Assembly (NCBI RefSeq): GCF_039530225.1
Contig: NZ_BAAAOH010000001.1
Coordinates: forward strand, 2,790,001-2,854,000
Origin: Microbacterium pumilum
GTDB lineage: Bacteria; Actinomycetota; Actinomycetes; Actinomycetales; Microbacteriaceae
Direction: 5' to 3'
DNA: 64,000 bases
The notes beneath the pieces were generated by a model that worked only from the letters and a program-made list of their open reading frames with translations, was not told the DNA's origin and did no database searches. Shown here piece after piece: positions 16,262-28,721 of the stretch (positions are counted from its first letter, which is position 1; each line of letters opens with the position of its first letter). A program made the position numbers and the translations under genes.

Positions 16262-18421
16262 ATGGCGAAGACCGTTTCCGAACAGTACGCGGACGTCGAC
16301 TTCTCTCCGATCCAGGCGCTCACCGACGGCGAGGTGATCACGAACTCGACCGTGCGCGACATCCGTCTCGGCTCGGGCAAGGTGCTGGCCCTGATCACGC
16401 TCGACAACGGGCGTGACCACAACCGCCCGAACACGCTGGGGCCGGCCACCATGACCCAGCTCGGCGAGACCCTCGATGCGCTCAAGGCACGCGCGGCCGC
16501 GGGTGGGATCCAGGCCGTTGGCATCACCGGCAAGCAGTACATCCTCGCCGCAGGCGCCGACCTCTCCGACATCTCCCGCGTGGGATCCAAGGAGAACGCG
16601 AAGCTCGTTGCTCAGCTCGGCCACAAGGTCTTCGGCGAGCTCGAGGATCTCGGCGTTCCGGTGTTCGCATTCGTGAACGGGCTCGCGCTCGGCGGCGGGC
16701 TCGAGATCGCTCTGAACTCGACGTATCGGACGGTGGATGCCTCGGCCGCGGCGATCGCGCTGCCCGAGGTGTTCCTCGGCATCATCCCCGGGTGGGGCGG
16801 CGCCTACCTGCTGCCGAACCTGATCGGTATCGAGAACGCCCTCGAGGTCGTGATCTCGAACCCGTTGAAGCAGAACCGGATGCTCAAGCCCCAGCAGGCG
16901 TTCGACTACGGGATCTTCGACGCCATCTTCCCTGCGGCGAACTATCTCGAGGACTCGCTGAAGTGGGCTGACGGCGTGCTCAGCGGCTCGGTCAAGGTCG
17001 TCCGCAAGAACGAGCCGGGCAAGATCGAGCGCCTCACCAAATGGCCCATCGCGATCAAGATGGCGCGAGGGATGCTCGAGAGCCGGATCGGCACGGTTCC
17101 GAAGTCGCCCTATGCGGCCCTCGAGCTGCTCGACAAGGCCAAGAGCGGCACCAAGGCAGAGGGGTTCGCCCGCGAGGACGACGCGCTCGCCGACCTCGTC
17201 ACGGGAGACCAGTTCGCGGCATCCATGTACGCGTTCGATCTGGTGCAGAAGCGCGCCAAACGCCCGGTGGGCGCGCCCGACAAGGCTCTCGCCAGGACGG
17301 TCACGAAGGTCGGCATCGTCGGCGCGGGCCTCATGGCCAGCCAGTTCGCGCTCCTGTTCGTGCGCAAGCTGCAGGTTCCCGTGCTCATCACCGACCTCGA
17401 CCAGTCCCGCGTCGACAAGGGTCTGGCGTACATCAACGACGAGATCGGCACGCTCGAAGCGAAGGGCCGCCTCGACGGCGACACGGCGAACCGGCTGCGT
17501 GCGCTCGTGCGCGGCACGACCGACAAGAGCGAATACGCGGACTGCGACTTCGTGATCGAGGCCGTCTTCGAAGAGGTCGGCGTGAAGCAGCAGGTGTTCG
17601 GCGAGATCGAGCAGATCATCGCCGAGGACGCCATCCTCGCCACCAACACTTCGTCCCTGTCGGTCGAGGAGATCGGCGCGAAGCTCGCGAACCCCGAGCG
17701 GCTCGTCGGCTTCCACTTCTTCAACCCGGTCGCGGTCATGCCGCTCATCGAGATCGTGAAGACAGCGGACACCTCGGATGCCGCGCTCTCGACGGCCTTC
17801 GTCGTCGCTCGCGCGCTGGGCAAGAACGCCGTGCTCACCGCCGACGCCCCCGGCTTCGTCGTCAACCGTCTGCTCGCGAAGGTCATGGGCGAGGCGGCAC
17901 GGGCAATCTACGAGGGCACGCCGCTCCTGACCGTCGAGAAGGCGTTCCAGCCACTCGGACTGCCGATGACGCCCTTCCAGCTCATCGATCTGGTCGGCTG
18001 GAAGGTCGCCGCGCACGTGCAGGACACCATGGCGACGGCGTTCCCGGCGCGCTTCTACGCCTCCGAGAACTTCCACCGGCTGGCGGAGCTCACCGAGGTC
18101 GTCGAGAAGGACAGGGCGGGCCGGGTCACGGGTTGGTCGAAGGGGGCCGAGAAGGTCCTGAAGGGTGCCGTCGGCTCCTCCCCCGCAAGTGAAGCCGAGA
18201 TCCTCGCCCGTGTGCAGGATGGGCTCGCGCAGGAGCTCAAGATCATGCTCGACGAGGGCGTGGTTCCCGAGGTCGAAGACATCGACCTGTGCCTCATCCT
18301 CGGTGCCGGCTGGCCCTTCATCGACGGCGGTGCATCGCCCTACCTCGATCGCGAAGGTGCCTCGCAGCGTGTCTTCCACGACACCTTCCACCACCCGGTG
18401 ATCAAGGGCATCGCCTCCTAG
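16262..18421 (+). CDS. fadB: Beta-oxidation multifunctional enzyme (enoyl-CoA hydratase / 3-hydroxyacyl-CoA dehydrogenase)
   Basis: A 719-residue FadB/FadJ-type enzyme. The hydratase domain (about 25-220) contains GITGKQYILAAGADLSDI and NGLALGGGLEIALNSTYR. The NAD-binding domain begins at VGIVGAGLMASQFALLF (about 350), with NTSSLSVEEI and LVGFHFFNPVAVMPLIEIV following. The C-terminal domain supplies dimer contacts. It starts at ATG 16262, five bases after fadA. The C-terminus ends before the dispersed repeat at 18445. Confidence 0.94.
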   Translation: MAKTVSEQYADVDFSPIQALTDGEVITNSTVRDIRLGSGKVLALITLDNGRDHNRPNTLGPATMTQLGETLDALKARAAAGGIQAVGITGKQYILAAGADLSDISRVGSKENAKLVAQLGHKVFGELEDLGVPVFAFVNGLALGGGLEIALNSTYRTVDASAAAIALPEVFLGIIPGWGGAYLLPNLIGIENALEVVISNPLKQNRMLKPQQAFDYGIFDAIFPAANYLEDSLKWADGVLSGSVKVVRKNEPGKIERLTKWPIAIKMARGMLESRIGTVPKSPYAALELLDKAKSGTKAEGFAREDDALADLVTGDQFAASMYAFDLVQKRAKRPVGAPDKALARTVTKVGIVGAGLMASQFALLFVRKLQVPVLITDLDQSRVDKGLAYINDEIGTLEAKGRLDGDTANRLRALVRGTTDKSEYADCDFVIEAVFEEVGVKQQVFGEIEQIIAEDAILATNTSSLSVEEIGAKLANPERLVGFHFFNPVAVMPLIEIVKTADTSDAALSTAFVVARALGKNAVLTADAPGFVVNRLLAKVMGEAARAIYEGTPLLTVEKAFQPLGLPMTPFQLIDLVGWKVAAHVQDTMATAFPARFYASENFHRLAELTEVVEKDRAGRVTGWSKGAEKVLKGAVGSSPASEAEILARVQDGLAQELKIMLDEGVVPEVEDIDLCLILGAGWPFIDGGASPYLDREGASQRVFHDTFHHPVIKGIAS

Positions 18422-18444
18422 GCTGCTGAGGGGGGGCGGCCGGT

Positions 18445-18463
18445 CGCTGAGCTTGTCGAAGCG
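18445..18463. repeat. Dispersed short repeat, copy 1
   Basis: CGCTGAGCTTGTCGAAGCG is a variant of the element whose best form here is CCCTGAGCCTGTCGAAGGG. It lies between the convergent fadB and dxs genes. Other copies are at 33831, 37711, 37728, 37769, 54866 and 54885. Confidence 0.6.
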
Positions 18464-18496
18464 TCCGCCGGCCCCTGAGCTCCGGGACCGCTGGGC

Positions 18497-20446
18497 TCAG
18501 GCGTCCCGGCGCGCGTGCGCCGCGAGGCTGGCGATCTCGGATGTCGCGGGCCGGGCGACCGGGATCCGCGTGCCGAGCACCTGCGAGACGACGTCGTGGG
18601 CGATCTTGGCAGCGGTGAGCCCGGCATCCTCGAGGATCTGCTCGCGCGATGCATGGTCGATGAACTCGTCCGGCACGCCGAGTTCGTCGACGGCGGTGTC
18701 GACGCCGGCTTCGCGAAGCACCTGACGCACGCGCGTGCCGATGCCTCCGACGCGGATGCCGTCCTCGATCGTGATGACCAGGCGATGAGATGCCGCCAGT
18801 TCGGTGACCGAGGGCTGCACCGGGATCGCCCAGCGCGGGTCGATGACCGTTGTGCCGATGCCCTGCGCCCGGAGTCGCTCAGCCACGTCGACGGCGATGT
18901 GCGCCATCGGGCCGATGCCGACGATGAGGACATCCTGCGCATCGGAGCGCACCAGCACATCGACGCCGTCCGCGAGGCGCTCCAGGGCGGGCAGCTCGGG
19001 GCTGACGCCGCCCTTGGGAAAGCGGATGACGGTCGGCGCATCCGAGACCCCGACTGCCTCACGCAGCTCCTCGCGCAGCCGCTCGGCGTCTCGTGGCACC
19101 GCGATGCGGATGTGGGGCACCAGCTGCAGCATCGCGAGGTCCCAGATGCCGTGGTGGCTCGGGCCGTCGGGTCCCGTGACTCCCGCGCGATCGAGCACGA
19201 AGGTGACGCCGGCGCGGTGGAGCGCGACATCCATCAGCACCTGATCGAACGCGCGGTTCATGAACGTCGCGTAGATGGCGACCACGGGATGCAGCCCGCC
19301 GAAGGCGAGACCGGCGGCGGAGGCCACGGCGTGCTGTTCTGCGATGCCGACGTCGAGGGCACGCCCGGGGAATCGCTGCGCGAACGGCAGCAGCCCCGTG
19401 GGCCGAAGCATCGCCGCGGTCATCGCGATCACGTCTTCGCGCTCGTGGCCGATCTCGACGAGTTCGTCGGCGAAGACATCCGTCCAAGCCGGCCCGGCGC
19501 TCGCGCCGCCGACCGTCGCGCCTGTCACGGGATCGATCCTGCCCACCGCATGGAATTGGTCGGCTTCGTCGTCGAGGGCGGGCTGGAAGCCCCGGCCCTT
19601 CTCAGTGATCGCATGGACGATCACGGGAGCGCCGAACTGCTTTGCCAGCTCGAGGGTCTCCATCAGCACCGGCAGGTCGTGTCCGTCGACCGGGCCCAGG
19701 TACTTGATGTCGAGATTGGAGTAGAGAGCCGCGTTGTTGATGAAGCGCGACAAGAAGCCGTGGGTTCCGCCGCGAACGCCGCGGTAGACGGCGCGAGCGG
19801 CGGGGCCGAGACGGCGGAACATCTGGTCGGAGCCGCGGTGGAGGTTGCGGTAGGTGTCGGCGGTGCGGACACGATTGAGATAGCGGGCCATTCCGCCGAT
19901 CGTGGGCGCGTACGAGCGACCGTTGTCGTTGACGACGATGATCAGGTTGCGGTCGTTGTCGTCGGAGATGTTGTTGAGCGCCTCCCACGTCATGCCGCCG
20001 GTGAGCGCACCGTCCCCGACCACCGCGATGACATGCCGGTCCTTGCGACCGGTGCGGGTGAAGGCGCGCGAGATCCCATCGGCCCAGCTGAGCGAGCTCG
20101 ACGCGTGCGATGACTCCACCACATCGTGCGGGCTCTCGGAGCGCTGCGGGTAGCCGGCGAGGCCGCCGCGCGTGCGCAATTCGCTGAAGTCCTGGCGCCC
20201 GGTGAGCAGCTTGTGGACATACGACTGGTGGCCGGTGTCGAAGACGAACGGGTCGAAGGGCGAGTCGAAGACGCGGTGCAGCGCGATCGTGAGTTCGACG
20301 ACACCGAGGTTCGGGCCGAGGTGACCACCGGTCCGAGACACGTTCTCGACCAGGAACTCGCGGATCTCACCGGCGAGCTGTTCGAGCTGCTCAGGGCTGA
20401 GGGCGTCGAGATCGCGGGGTCCTGCGATGTTCGGAAGGATCGCCAT
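18497..20446 (-). CDS. dxs: 1-deoxy-D-xylulose-5-phosphate synthase
   Basis: A 649-residue thiamine-diphosphate enzyme condensing pyruvate and glyceraldehyde 3-phosphate, the first step of the MEP isoprenoid pathway. The ThDP motif GDGALTGGMTWEALNN, the N-terminal GHLGPNLG, DTGHQSYVHKLLTGR and the transketolase-like VGIAEQHAVASAAGLA are all present. ATG 20446 follows AGAGGGAGAT. Length is typical. It is convergent with fadB and appears to be monocistronic. Confidence 0.96.
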   Translation of the reverse strand: MAILPNIAGPRDLDALSPEQLEQLAGEIREFLVENVSRTGGHLGPNLGVVELTIALHRVFDSPFDPFVFDTGHQSYVHKLLTGRQDFSELRTRGGLAGYPQRSESPHDVVESSHASSSLSWADGISRAFTRTGRKDRHVIAVVGDGALTGGMTWEALNNISDDNDRNLIIVVNDNGRSYAPTIGGMARYLNRVRTADTYRNLHRGSDQMFRRLGPAARAVYRGVRGGTHGFLSRFINNAALYSNLDIKYLGPVDGHDLPVLMETLELAKQFGAPVIVHAITEKGRGFQPALDDEADQFHAVGRIDPVTGATVGGASAGPAWTDVFADELVEIGHEREDVIAMTAAMLRPTGLLPFAQRFPGRALDVGIAEQHAVASAAGLAFGGLHPVVAIYATFMNRAFDQVLMDVALHRAGVTFVLDRAGVTGPDGPSHHGIWDLAMLQLVPHIRIAVPRDAERLREELREAVGVSDAPTVIRFPKGGVSPELPALERLADGVDVLVRSDAQDVLIVGIGPMAHIAVDVAERLRAQGIGTTVIDPRWAIPVQPSVTELAASHRLVITIEDGIRVGGIGTRVRQVLREAGVDTAVDELGVPDEFIDHASREQILEDAGLTAAKIAHDVVSQVLGTRIPVARPATSEIASLAAHARRDA

Positions 20447-20713
20447 CCATCTCCCTCTGCGCTCAGCGGAGCCCTCGTCGGGCGGGCGATCCGGTGCTCG
20501 GACGCCGACTCAGAGTCTACCGTGGCGGCCGCACACCGTCTGGGAGGTCCTCACCAGGGTGCGGGTGTGGTACGTCCCTTCTCGGGACCGGTGACGAGCC
20601 CCACGTGGCGTGGCGCTGCGGAGCAGTGGATCGTCCAGGACGTCTCGCAGCGAGGGATGTCGATCACCGGAGCCCTCACGCCCGTGCGCGCCCGCGCGTG
20701 GTCGAACGACACA
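20447..20713. other. Intergenic region between dxs and acnA, no gene seen
   Basis: This is the longest gap without a gene product in the window. It should contain the dxs promoter, but I cannot pick out a convincing -35/-10 pair. Open frames crossing it have no start signal and continue as antisense to dxs or acnA. Confidence 0.5.
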
Positions 20714-20744
20714 AAGCCCCGGACGCTGTCCGCGTCCGGGCCTT
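20714..20744 (-). terminator. Terminator of acnA
   Basis: GGCCCGGACGC and GCGTCCGGGGC (minus-strand reading) form a stem of about ten pairs around a five-base loop, followed by TTTGTG. It begins about 17 bases after the acnA stop codon. Confidence 0.7.
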
Positions 20745-20758
20745 GAGTGACCTCACGC

Positions 20759-23569
<2,811 letters not shown>

Positions 23570-23652
23570 GCGTGTCTCCTTCGTCGGCGGCGGGAGCGGG
23601 CCCAGGGCCCGGCACACCCCATCTTCCCCCGCTCCGGAGCCCTCGGCTAGTG

Positions 23653-23662
23653 AGGTTCACCT
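23653..23662. promoter_or_regulatory. Short palindrome upstream of acnA, IdeR-like half site
   Basis: AGGTTCACCT is a palindrome; on the minus strand it reads TTAGGTGAACCT, resembling the first half of a DtxR/IdeR iron box (TTAGGTnAnnCTnACCTAA). The second half is poor. Aconitase genes are iron-regulated in some actinobacteria, which makes this worth recording. Confidence 0.35.
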
Positions 23663-23680
23663 AATCCGGCGACGAGGCGA

Positions 23681-23704
23681 ATTTATCTTGATGTCAAGAT
23701 AAAT
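23681..23704. promoter_or_regulatory. 24-base perfect palindrome upstream of acnA
   Basis: ATTTATCTTGA, TG, TCAAGATAAAT: two perfect 11-base arms around a two-base centre, very AT-rich against this background. On the minus strand the centre contains TTGACA, so it may overlay a -35 box of acnA. It lies just past the stop codon of the DUF3159 gene. This is the shape of an operator for a dimeric regulator; the protein is not identified. Confidence 0.6.
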
Positions 23705-23707
23705 GTA

Positions 23708-24469
23708 TCACTTCGGAGTGGGCGGGTAGAGCGCTCTGACGGCCAGCCAGGTCACCGCGACCATCGGCGCGAACAGCGGTATGCCCATCACGAGCTTGAG
23801 CGTTCCGAGCGCGGTGACGTTGTCGGCGAAGTAGAGCGGGACCTGCACGATGAGCCGCGCCGCGAACAGGCTCGCCCATGCGATCGCGAGCCAGAAGAAC
23901 GCGCGGCGCTTGCGCTTGTCGCGACGCCACGCCGTTCCCTCCCCCATGAGGAAGCCGACCGCGAGGCCGATGAGCGACCATCCGATGAGCGCCGAGATGA
24001 GGAACGCCGATCCGTACAGGATGTTGGTGATGAAGCCCGGGATGAAGTTGTTGCTCGCCTGTCCCGTGAAAGCGGCGAGCGCCGCGGCGACGCCGGCCGC
24101 GATCAGCCCTCCGACCGCCGCGTTGACCGGCTGGCGCGCGATGAGACGCGCCACGACGAAGACCGCGGCGATGCCGACCGAGAGCGCCAGCGACAGCCAC
24201 AGGTCGCCCTGACCTGTGCTCGGATCGATCGTCACCGTGTAGGCGATGATGAACACGAGCCCCGGGACGACCGACTCCAGGATGCCGCGCCAGCCGCCCA
24301 TTGCGCGCCACACGACGTGCCCCGTCGACTTGCCCTCGGCCGGGTCGAGCCCGGCCCGACGGGCCGCTCCGCCGAGAGCCGCGCTGAGGATGTCGGACGC
24401 CGACTGCGGCGCGCTCTCGCTGCCGGACGACGGCGTCTCTGGGGTGTCCGGGCGCGGTTCGTCGCTCAC
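23708..24469 (-). CDS. DUF3159 family membrane protein
   Basis: A 253-residue protein with a hydrophilic, acidic first 60 residues and then five or six membrane helices (ILESVVPGLVFIIAYTV, LALSVGIAAVFVVARLI and others). It belongs to the actinobacterial DUF3159 family, whose function is unknown. GTG 24469 overlaps the stop of the DUF3710 gene (GTGA). It is the third gene of the dut-DUF3710-DUF3159 operon, an order widely kept in actinobacteria. Confidence 0.88.
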   Translation of the reverse strand: MSDEPRPDTPETPSSGSESAPQSASDILSAALGGAARRAGLDPAEGKSTGHVVWRAMGGWRGILESVVPGLVFIIAYTVTIDPSTGQGDLWLSLALSVGIAAVFVVARLIARQPVNAAVGGLIAAGVAAALAAFTGQASNNFIPGFITNILYGSAFLISALIGWSLIGLAVGFLMGEGTAWRRDKRKRRAFFWLAIAWASLFAARLIVQVPLYFADNVTALGTLKLVMGIPLFAPMVAVTWLAVRALYPPTPK

Positions 24470-25089
24470 GTGGTGCCCGGTGTTGCCGGCATCCGCAGCG
24501 GGATCAGGTCGCGGGGTGGCATAGGCGAGCCGCCTCGCACCACGACGATGGAGCGGAACAGGTCCTCGATCTTCTCGGCCGCCTCGACGTCGGCCGTCGC
24601 CGCTCCGCCGATGACGCCGCGGAGGAACCAGCGCGGACCGTCGACGCCCACGAAGCGCGCGAGGCGCTTGCCCGCGGTGCTGTCCGGGCCCGCGACGACG
24701 GGCACCTCCGCGAGCAGCTCGGGACCGAGCGGTCCCTGGCGCTCCTCGACGCGGCCGCCCTGCTGGCGGATCTGCCCGCGGATCTGCTCGCGCGTCTCCT
24801 CCCACAGTCCCGTCGAGCGCGGCGCGGCGAACGGCTGCACCTGAAGGGTGGAGCCGGCGTAGTCGAGGCCGACCGCGACGATCCGCTTGGTCTGCTCCTC
24901 GACCTCGAGCCGGAGGTTCAAGCCCTCGCGGGGGAGGATCTTGATGCCGCCGAGGTCGATGTACGGACGGACCGGATTCGCCTCGGTCTCATCGAAGGGG
25001 CCCAGGACTGCGCGGTCGGGCAATGCGGGCGCGGCTGTGCGGTCGTCGTCGACGGGGATGCCGTCGTCCGAGGATGTCGGGTCGGTCAT
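24466..25089 (-). CDS. DUF3710 family protein
   Basis: A 207-residue soluble protein of the DUF3710 family. Characteristic segments are [20 protein letters not shown] and the late [11 protein letters not shown]. No catalytic motif is recognised. ATG 25089 overlaps the dut stop codon (ATGA), and its own stop overlaps the next start, so the three genes are tightly coupled. Confidence 0.88.
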   Translation of the reverse strand: MTDPTSSDDGIPVDDDRTAAPALPDRAVLGPFDETEANPVRPYIDLGGIKILPREGLNLRLEVEEQTKRIVAVGLDYAGSTLQVQPFAAPRSTGLWEETREQIRGQIRQQGGRVEERQGPLGPELLAEVPVVAGPDSTAGKRLARFVGVDGPRWFLRGVIGGAATADVEAAEKIEDLFRSIVVVRGGSPMPPRDLIPLRMPATPGTT

Positions 25090-25538
25090 GCGAGGATTCC
25101 GTCCTTCTTGATTCCGGTCGATCCGAAGCCGCCATCGCCTCGGACGCTCTCGGGCAGAGCCTCGACCGGAATGAACTGTGCGCGCGTGACGGGCATCACG
25201 ATGAGCTGCGCGATGCGGTCGCCGACGGCGATGTCGTACGCCTCATCGAGGTCGGTGTTGAGCAGGGTGACCTTCAGCTCGCCGCGGTAGCCGGCATCCA
25301 CTGTTCCCGGCGAGTTGACGATCGTGATCCCGTGCTTCGTCGCGAGCCCGCTGCGCGGGACGACGAACGCGGCGAAGCCCTCGGGAAGGGCGATGCGGAC
25401 ACCCGTGCCCACGAGGGCCCGCCTGCCGGGTTCGAGGCGCACCGCCTCGGCGGCCACCAGGTCGGCTCCGGCGTCACCGGGATGCGCGTAGGTGGGAACG
25501 TCGGGGGCGATAATGAGGACGTCCACCGTTTCAGTCAC
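25086..25538 (-). CDS. dut: dUTP diphosphatase
   Basis: A 150-residue trimeric dUTPase producing dUMP and pyrophosphate, keeping uracil out of DNA and feeding dTMP synthesis. The five motifs are readable: AGADLVA (I), [14 protein letters not shown] (II), [13 protein letters not shown] (III), GDRIAQLIV (IV) and the C-terminal GDGGFGSTG (V), which closes over the substrate. The GTG start lies six bases after a TACCCT -10 hexamer (minus strand of 25545-25550), indicating leaderless transcription. Confidence 0.95.
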   Translation of the reverse strand: MTETVDVLIIAPDVPTYAHPGDAGADLVAAEAVRLEPGRRALVGTGVRIALPEGFAAFVVPRSGLATKHGITIVNSPGTVDAGYRGELKVTLLNTDLDEAYDIAVGDRIAQLIVMPVTRAQFIPVEALPESVRGDGGFGSTGIKKDGILA

Positions 25539-25544
25539 CCAACG

Positions 25545-25550
25545 AGGGTA
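25545..25550 (-). promoter_or_regulatory. Candidate -10 of dut (leaderless)
   Basis: Minus-strand TACCCT followed by six bases and the GTG of dut. The same bases abut the ATG of the divergent DUF3093 gene at 25551. Confidence 0.45.
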
Positions 25551-26036
25551 ATGCAGAAGACAGCGCGCAGTGTCGGCCCCCAGTACCGGGAGCGGCTCGG
25601 TCCATCGTTGTGGGCGCTCGTGAGTGCCGCGGTGGCCGCGCCCATGGCGGCGCTGGTGTTCGCCCCGCTCAACACCACGATCGCCCTCGTGATCGGCGCC
25701 GGGGTCGGAGTGGCCATCATCGCGCTGATGGTCGCGGGAGCACCGGTCCTCGATGTGCGCGACGGTGTACTGCGGGCCGGACGCGCTCACATCGATGTCG
25801 ACCTGCTCGGCGACGCGGTCGTCCTGACCGGCGACCCGGCACGCCACGCACGCGGTGCTGGTCTCGACCCGCGCTCGTGGCATGTCATCCGCGGCGGAAT
25901 CGACGGGATAGTGATCATCACCGTGACCGACCCGGACGACCCCACCCCGATGTGGGTGGTGTCATCGCGGACGCCGGACCGGTTCGCTGCGGCGCTCCGG
26001 CTCGCTCAGGCTACGCGGCGCACTCCGAGCAGATAG
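25551..26036 (+). CDS. DUF3093 family membrane protein
   Basis: A 161-residue protein with two adjacent membrane helices (about 17-38 and 42-62) and a C-terminal domain containing [15 protein letters not shown] and [35 protein letters not shown], the pattern of the DUF3093 family. Function is unknown. It is divergent from dut and its end overlaps the convergent DUF4193 gene by 26 bases. Confidence 0.87.
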   Translation: MQKTARSVGPQYRERLGPSLWALVSAAVAAPMAALVFAPLNTTIALVIGAGVGVAIIALMVAGAPVLDVRDGVLRAGRAHIDVDLLGDAVVLTGDPARHARGAGLDPRSWHVIRGGIDGIVIITVTDPDDPTPMWVVSSRTPDRFAAALRLAQATRRTPSR

Positions 26037-26304
26037 GGCCATCCGCGCCCTCGTGATCGAGTTGCGAGCGATGCTTCACCAGGAAGCAGTTGGAGCATGT
26101 GAATTCGTCCTCCTGCGCGGGCAGCACGACGACGTCGAGCTCGAGGTCGGACAGGTCCGCCCCGGGCAGTTCGAATCCCGAGGGGTTGTCGGCGTCTTCC
26201 ACATCGACCGAGCCCGACAGCTTGTCGGGCACTCGCTCCTTGAGAGCCTCGATCGACTCGCTGTCGTCTTCGGTCTTGCGGGGGGCGTCGTAGTCGGTTG
26301 CCAT
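26011..26304 (-). CDS. DUF4193 family protein (putative zinc ribbon)
   Basis: A 97-residue acidic protein of the DUF4193 family. The C-terminal half carries CSNC and CSEC pairs spaced like a four-cysteine zinc site, after the conserved LDVVVLPAQEDEFTCSNCF. The N-terminus MATDYDAPRKTEDD is typical. Function is unknown. The family is ubiquitous and strongly expressed in actinobacteria. It is divergent from sepH. Confidence 0.9.
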   Translation of the reverse strand: MATDYDAPRKTEDDSESIEALKERVPDKLSGSVDVEDADNPSGFELPGADLSDLELDVVVLPAQEDEFTCSNCFLVKHRSQLDHEGADGPICSECAA

Positions 26305-26514
26305 TCGTAAACGTCTCAACTTCCGGAAATCACTGGGGTGCATTCGCCCTTTCGAGCGGGCATAGTTTGCACGACCTCCCCCGATTTCGCAAATGCACTG
26401 CTGATCGGAGTAGTCCGTGCCGGTGCTGAAACTCGCGGCACGCGCTGGATATTCCCGCTCGCCGGTGTTGGCCGTGTAAGCATGGGCCGACACGCAGGAT
26501 CGGAGGGCGTCCGC

Positions 26515-27546
26515 ATGGAACAGCTCAAGGTGATCGGTACCGAGGACGAGGTGCTCGTCCTGGCGACCGACTCGGGCGAGCGATTCTCGCTCGCCGTCGA
26601 CGAGGTGCTGCGCATGGAGCTCCGCAGGGCACGCCGCGAGCGTGATGCCGAACCATCGGCGAATCGGCCGAGTCCGCGCGAGATCCAGGCGCATATCCGG
26701 GCGGGACTGTCGGCCGAAGAGGTCGCGGCGCTGCTCGGAGCCCGGGTGGAGGACGTCGCGCGGTTCGAGACTCCGGTGCTCGCCGAGCGCGAACACGTCG
26801 TCGCGCAGGCCCTGGCCGTGCCAGTGCTGCTCGGCGGCGATCTCGAAGGCGACGCACATCCCACGTTCGGCTCGGCCGTGCGGGGCAAGCTTGCCGAAGC
26901 GGGTGCGACCGGGGAACGCTGGACCAGCTGGAAAGAGCCGACGGGCTGGATCGTCAAGCTCCAGTTCACCGCGTCGGATGTCGATCACGACGCGCGGTGG
27001 AGCTTCGAGCCGCGTCGCAGCACGCTGTCTCCTCTCAACGCCGATGCGATCCAGCTGTCACGGCAGGGTTCCCTGCCTGACGGACTGATCCCGCGGCTGC
27101 GCGCTCTCGAGACCGTGCCGCCGAAGGATGAAACGCGCTTCGACAGCGGCGCGTTCGGGCCCCGGAGACTTCCCGACGCCGACCTCGAGACGCCAGAGCT
27201 GAGCACGCCGACCGCCCCGGCCGTTCAAGAGGCCGCGATGAAGCGTGCGAACGAGCCCAACGTGACGTCGGCCGAGACCGCCGACCTGCTGGAGGCCCTC
27301 CGCCGCCGGCGTGGGCAGCGTGAGCCGCTGCCAGGTCTGGACGACGTGGCCGCTCCGCGGTCCCACTCCCCCGTCGCCCTGTTCGATGCACTCGAGCCCG
27401 GCTATGACGAGGCCCCCGTCGACACCGATCCGATCCCGGACTACGACGCGCCGGCATCGGCAGTGGCCGAGGCCGGGCGGCGCAAGGGACGCACATCGAT
27501 GCCGTCGTGGGACGAGATCGTGTTCGGAGCTCGCACCGAGGACTGA
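26515..27546 (+). CDS. sepH: Septation protein SepH
   Basis: A 343-residue protein matching SepH (formerly DUF3071), which binds FtsZ and promotes Z-ring assembly in actinobacteria. The N-terminal region (about 1-170) includes the helix-turn-helix-like LSAEEVAALLGARVEDVARFE and the DARWSFEPRRSTLSPLNADA segment. The C-terminal third is disordered and acidic/proline-rich, ending in GRRKGRTSMPSWDEIVFG, the conserved terminal motif. ATG 26515 has CGGAGGGC eight bases ahead. Confidence 0.9.
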   Translation: MEQLKVIGTEDEVLVLATDSGERFSLAVDEVLRMELRRARRERDAEPSANRPSPREIQAHIRAGLSAEEVAALLGARVEDVARFETPVLAEREHVVAQALAVPVLLGGDLEGDAHPTFGSAVRGKLAEAGATGERWTSWKEPTGWIVKLQFTASDVDHDARWSFEPRRSTLSPLNADAIQLSRQGSLPDGLIPRLRALETVPPKDETRFDSGAFGPRRLPDADLETPELSTPTAPAVQEAAMKRANEPNVTSAETADLLEALRRRRGQREPLPGLDDVAAPRSHSPVALFDALEPGYDEAPVDTDPIPDYDAPASAVAEAGRRKGRTSMPSWDEIVFGARTED

Positions 27547-28656
27547 TCAGGCGTAGGCGCCGAGACGGATGAGGGGCACGATGCGCTCCTCGTTCGAGAG
27601 CGAGCCATGCTGCCCGACCATCTTCTGGGCACCCTTGTCGGTCAGCCGGTCGTCGTAGTACACGATCCCCGACCGGGCTGCCACGAGAACATCGCCGATC
27701 CGATCGTGCACCTCGTCCGCGACGGGCCCGAAGAGGCCGGCAGCTATCGCCTCGGAACGTGACAGCACCCACGAGCGGGATGCCTCATGCGCGCGCCAGA
27801 CGGCGAGCACATCGCTCTGGGCGTCATCCTCCGCATAGAGGTGCAGCATCCGGGGCTCACCGCCGATGAGACGCACTCCGTCGACCATTTCGTCGCCTGA
27901 GGCGAGGAGCACATGCCGGTGGAGAGGAATGTCCACCATGCCGTGGTCGGCGGTCACGACGACTCCTGTGCCGCGCGCGATCGCGCTGTCGAGGGTGCGC
28001 GCGGCGGCATCCGCCTGCTCGAGCCCGGCCAACCATTCATCGGACTGCCACCCTCGCCGGTGGCCCAGCCCATCGAGCTCGGGCGCGTACACGTAGACGA
28101 AGGAACCCGGGTTGCGCGCGGCGAGGTCGGCTGCGAGCTCGGCCCGTTCGTCGAGGCCCTCGGCTGCGTGGAACTCGGCACCGCGCAGAATCGCCGCCGT
28201 GAAGCCGGTGTCGGCGTACTCGGCCTTCGACACGGCGAAGCTCGGACGCCCGACGGTCAGTGGCTCGGATCGCTGCCACTCGATCGGCAGGCCGTCGGTG
28301 TCCCAGCCGCGCAACTGGTTCACGACCTCGTCGGTGCCGGGGATGCGGGCGCGATAGCCCACGATGCCGTGCTGGCCGGGCATGGTGCCGGTCAGCAGGC
28401 TCGTGAGGGCGGACGCCGTCGTGCTCGGGAAGACGGTGCGGGCGACATCCCGTTTCGACGAGGCCTGGGACAGGAAACGCGCATGCCCCGTGCGCGCAGC
28501 GAGGTTGTGCGCGCCCAGCCCGTCGAGCACGAAGACGATCGCGCTCGTCGCGGGCCGGAACCAATCCGAACGGCCCTCGAGCGAGGCGAGCATCTGCGGC
28601 ACGACACCGGTGAGGCTCCGGGCCCGTGGCGGGTCCGCGGGTAGGCTGAGGGACAT
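27547..28656 (-). CDS. Nucleotide pyrophosphatase/phosphodiesterase-like protein (alkaline phosphatase superfamily)
   Basis: A 369-residue protein of the type I phosphodiesterase/nucleotide pyrophosphatase fold. Metal and nucleophile motifs are visible: [11 protein letters not shown] (Asp), [15 protein letters not shown] (Thr nucleophile), [14 protein letters not shown] (Asp and His) and TADHGMVD (Asp-His). No signal peptide is evident, so it is cytoplasmic. Substrate is unknown; phosphodiester or phosphonate hydrolysis is the class activity. It is divergent from the topoisomerase gene and abuts sepH. Confidence 0.85.
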   Translation of the reverse strand: MSLSLPADPPRARSLTGVVPQMLASLEGRSDWFRPATSAIVFVLDGLGAHNLAARTGHARFLSQASSKRDVARTVFPSTTASALTSLLTGTMPGQHGIVGYRARIPGTDEVVNQLRGWDTDGLPIEWQRSEPLTVGRPSFAVSKAEYADTGFTAAILRGAEFHAAEGLDERAELAADLAARNPGSFVYVYAPELDGLGHRRGWQSDEWLAGLEQADAAARTLDSAIARGTGVVVTADHGMVDIPLHRHVLLASGDEMVDGVRLIGGEPRMLHLYAEDDAQSDVLAVWRAHEASRSWVLSRSEAIAAGLFGPVADEVHDRIGDVLVAARSGIVYYDDRLTDKGAQKMVGQHGSLSNEERIVPLIRLGAYA

Positions 28657-28721
28657 CGGGGTCAGTCTCGCACACCCGCGGGAGGCCCCTGCCGCTCCGC
28701 CGTCACCGAGGCCTCATCGTC

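Noticed and set aside
16235..18394. Minus-strand open frame opposite fadB (about 720 codons)
   Set aside because: FadB domains are complete on the plus strand; the opposite frame contains no motif.
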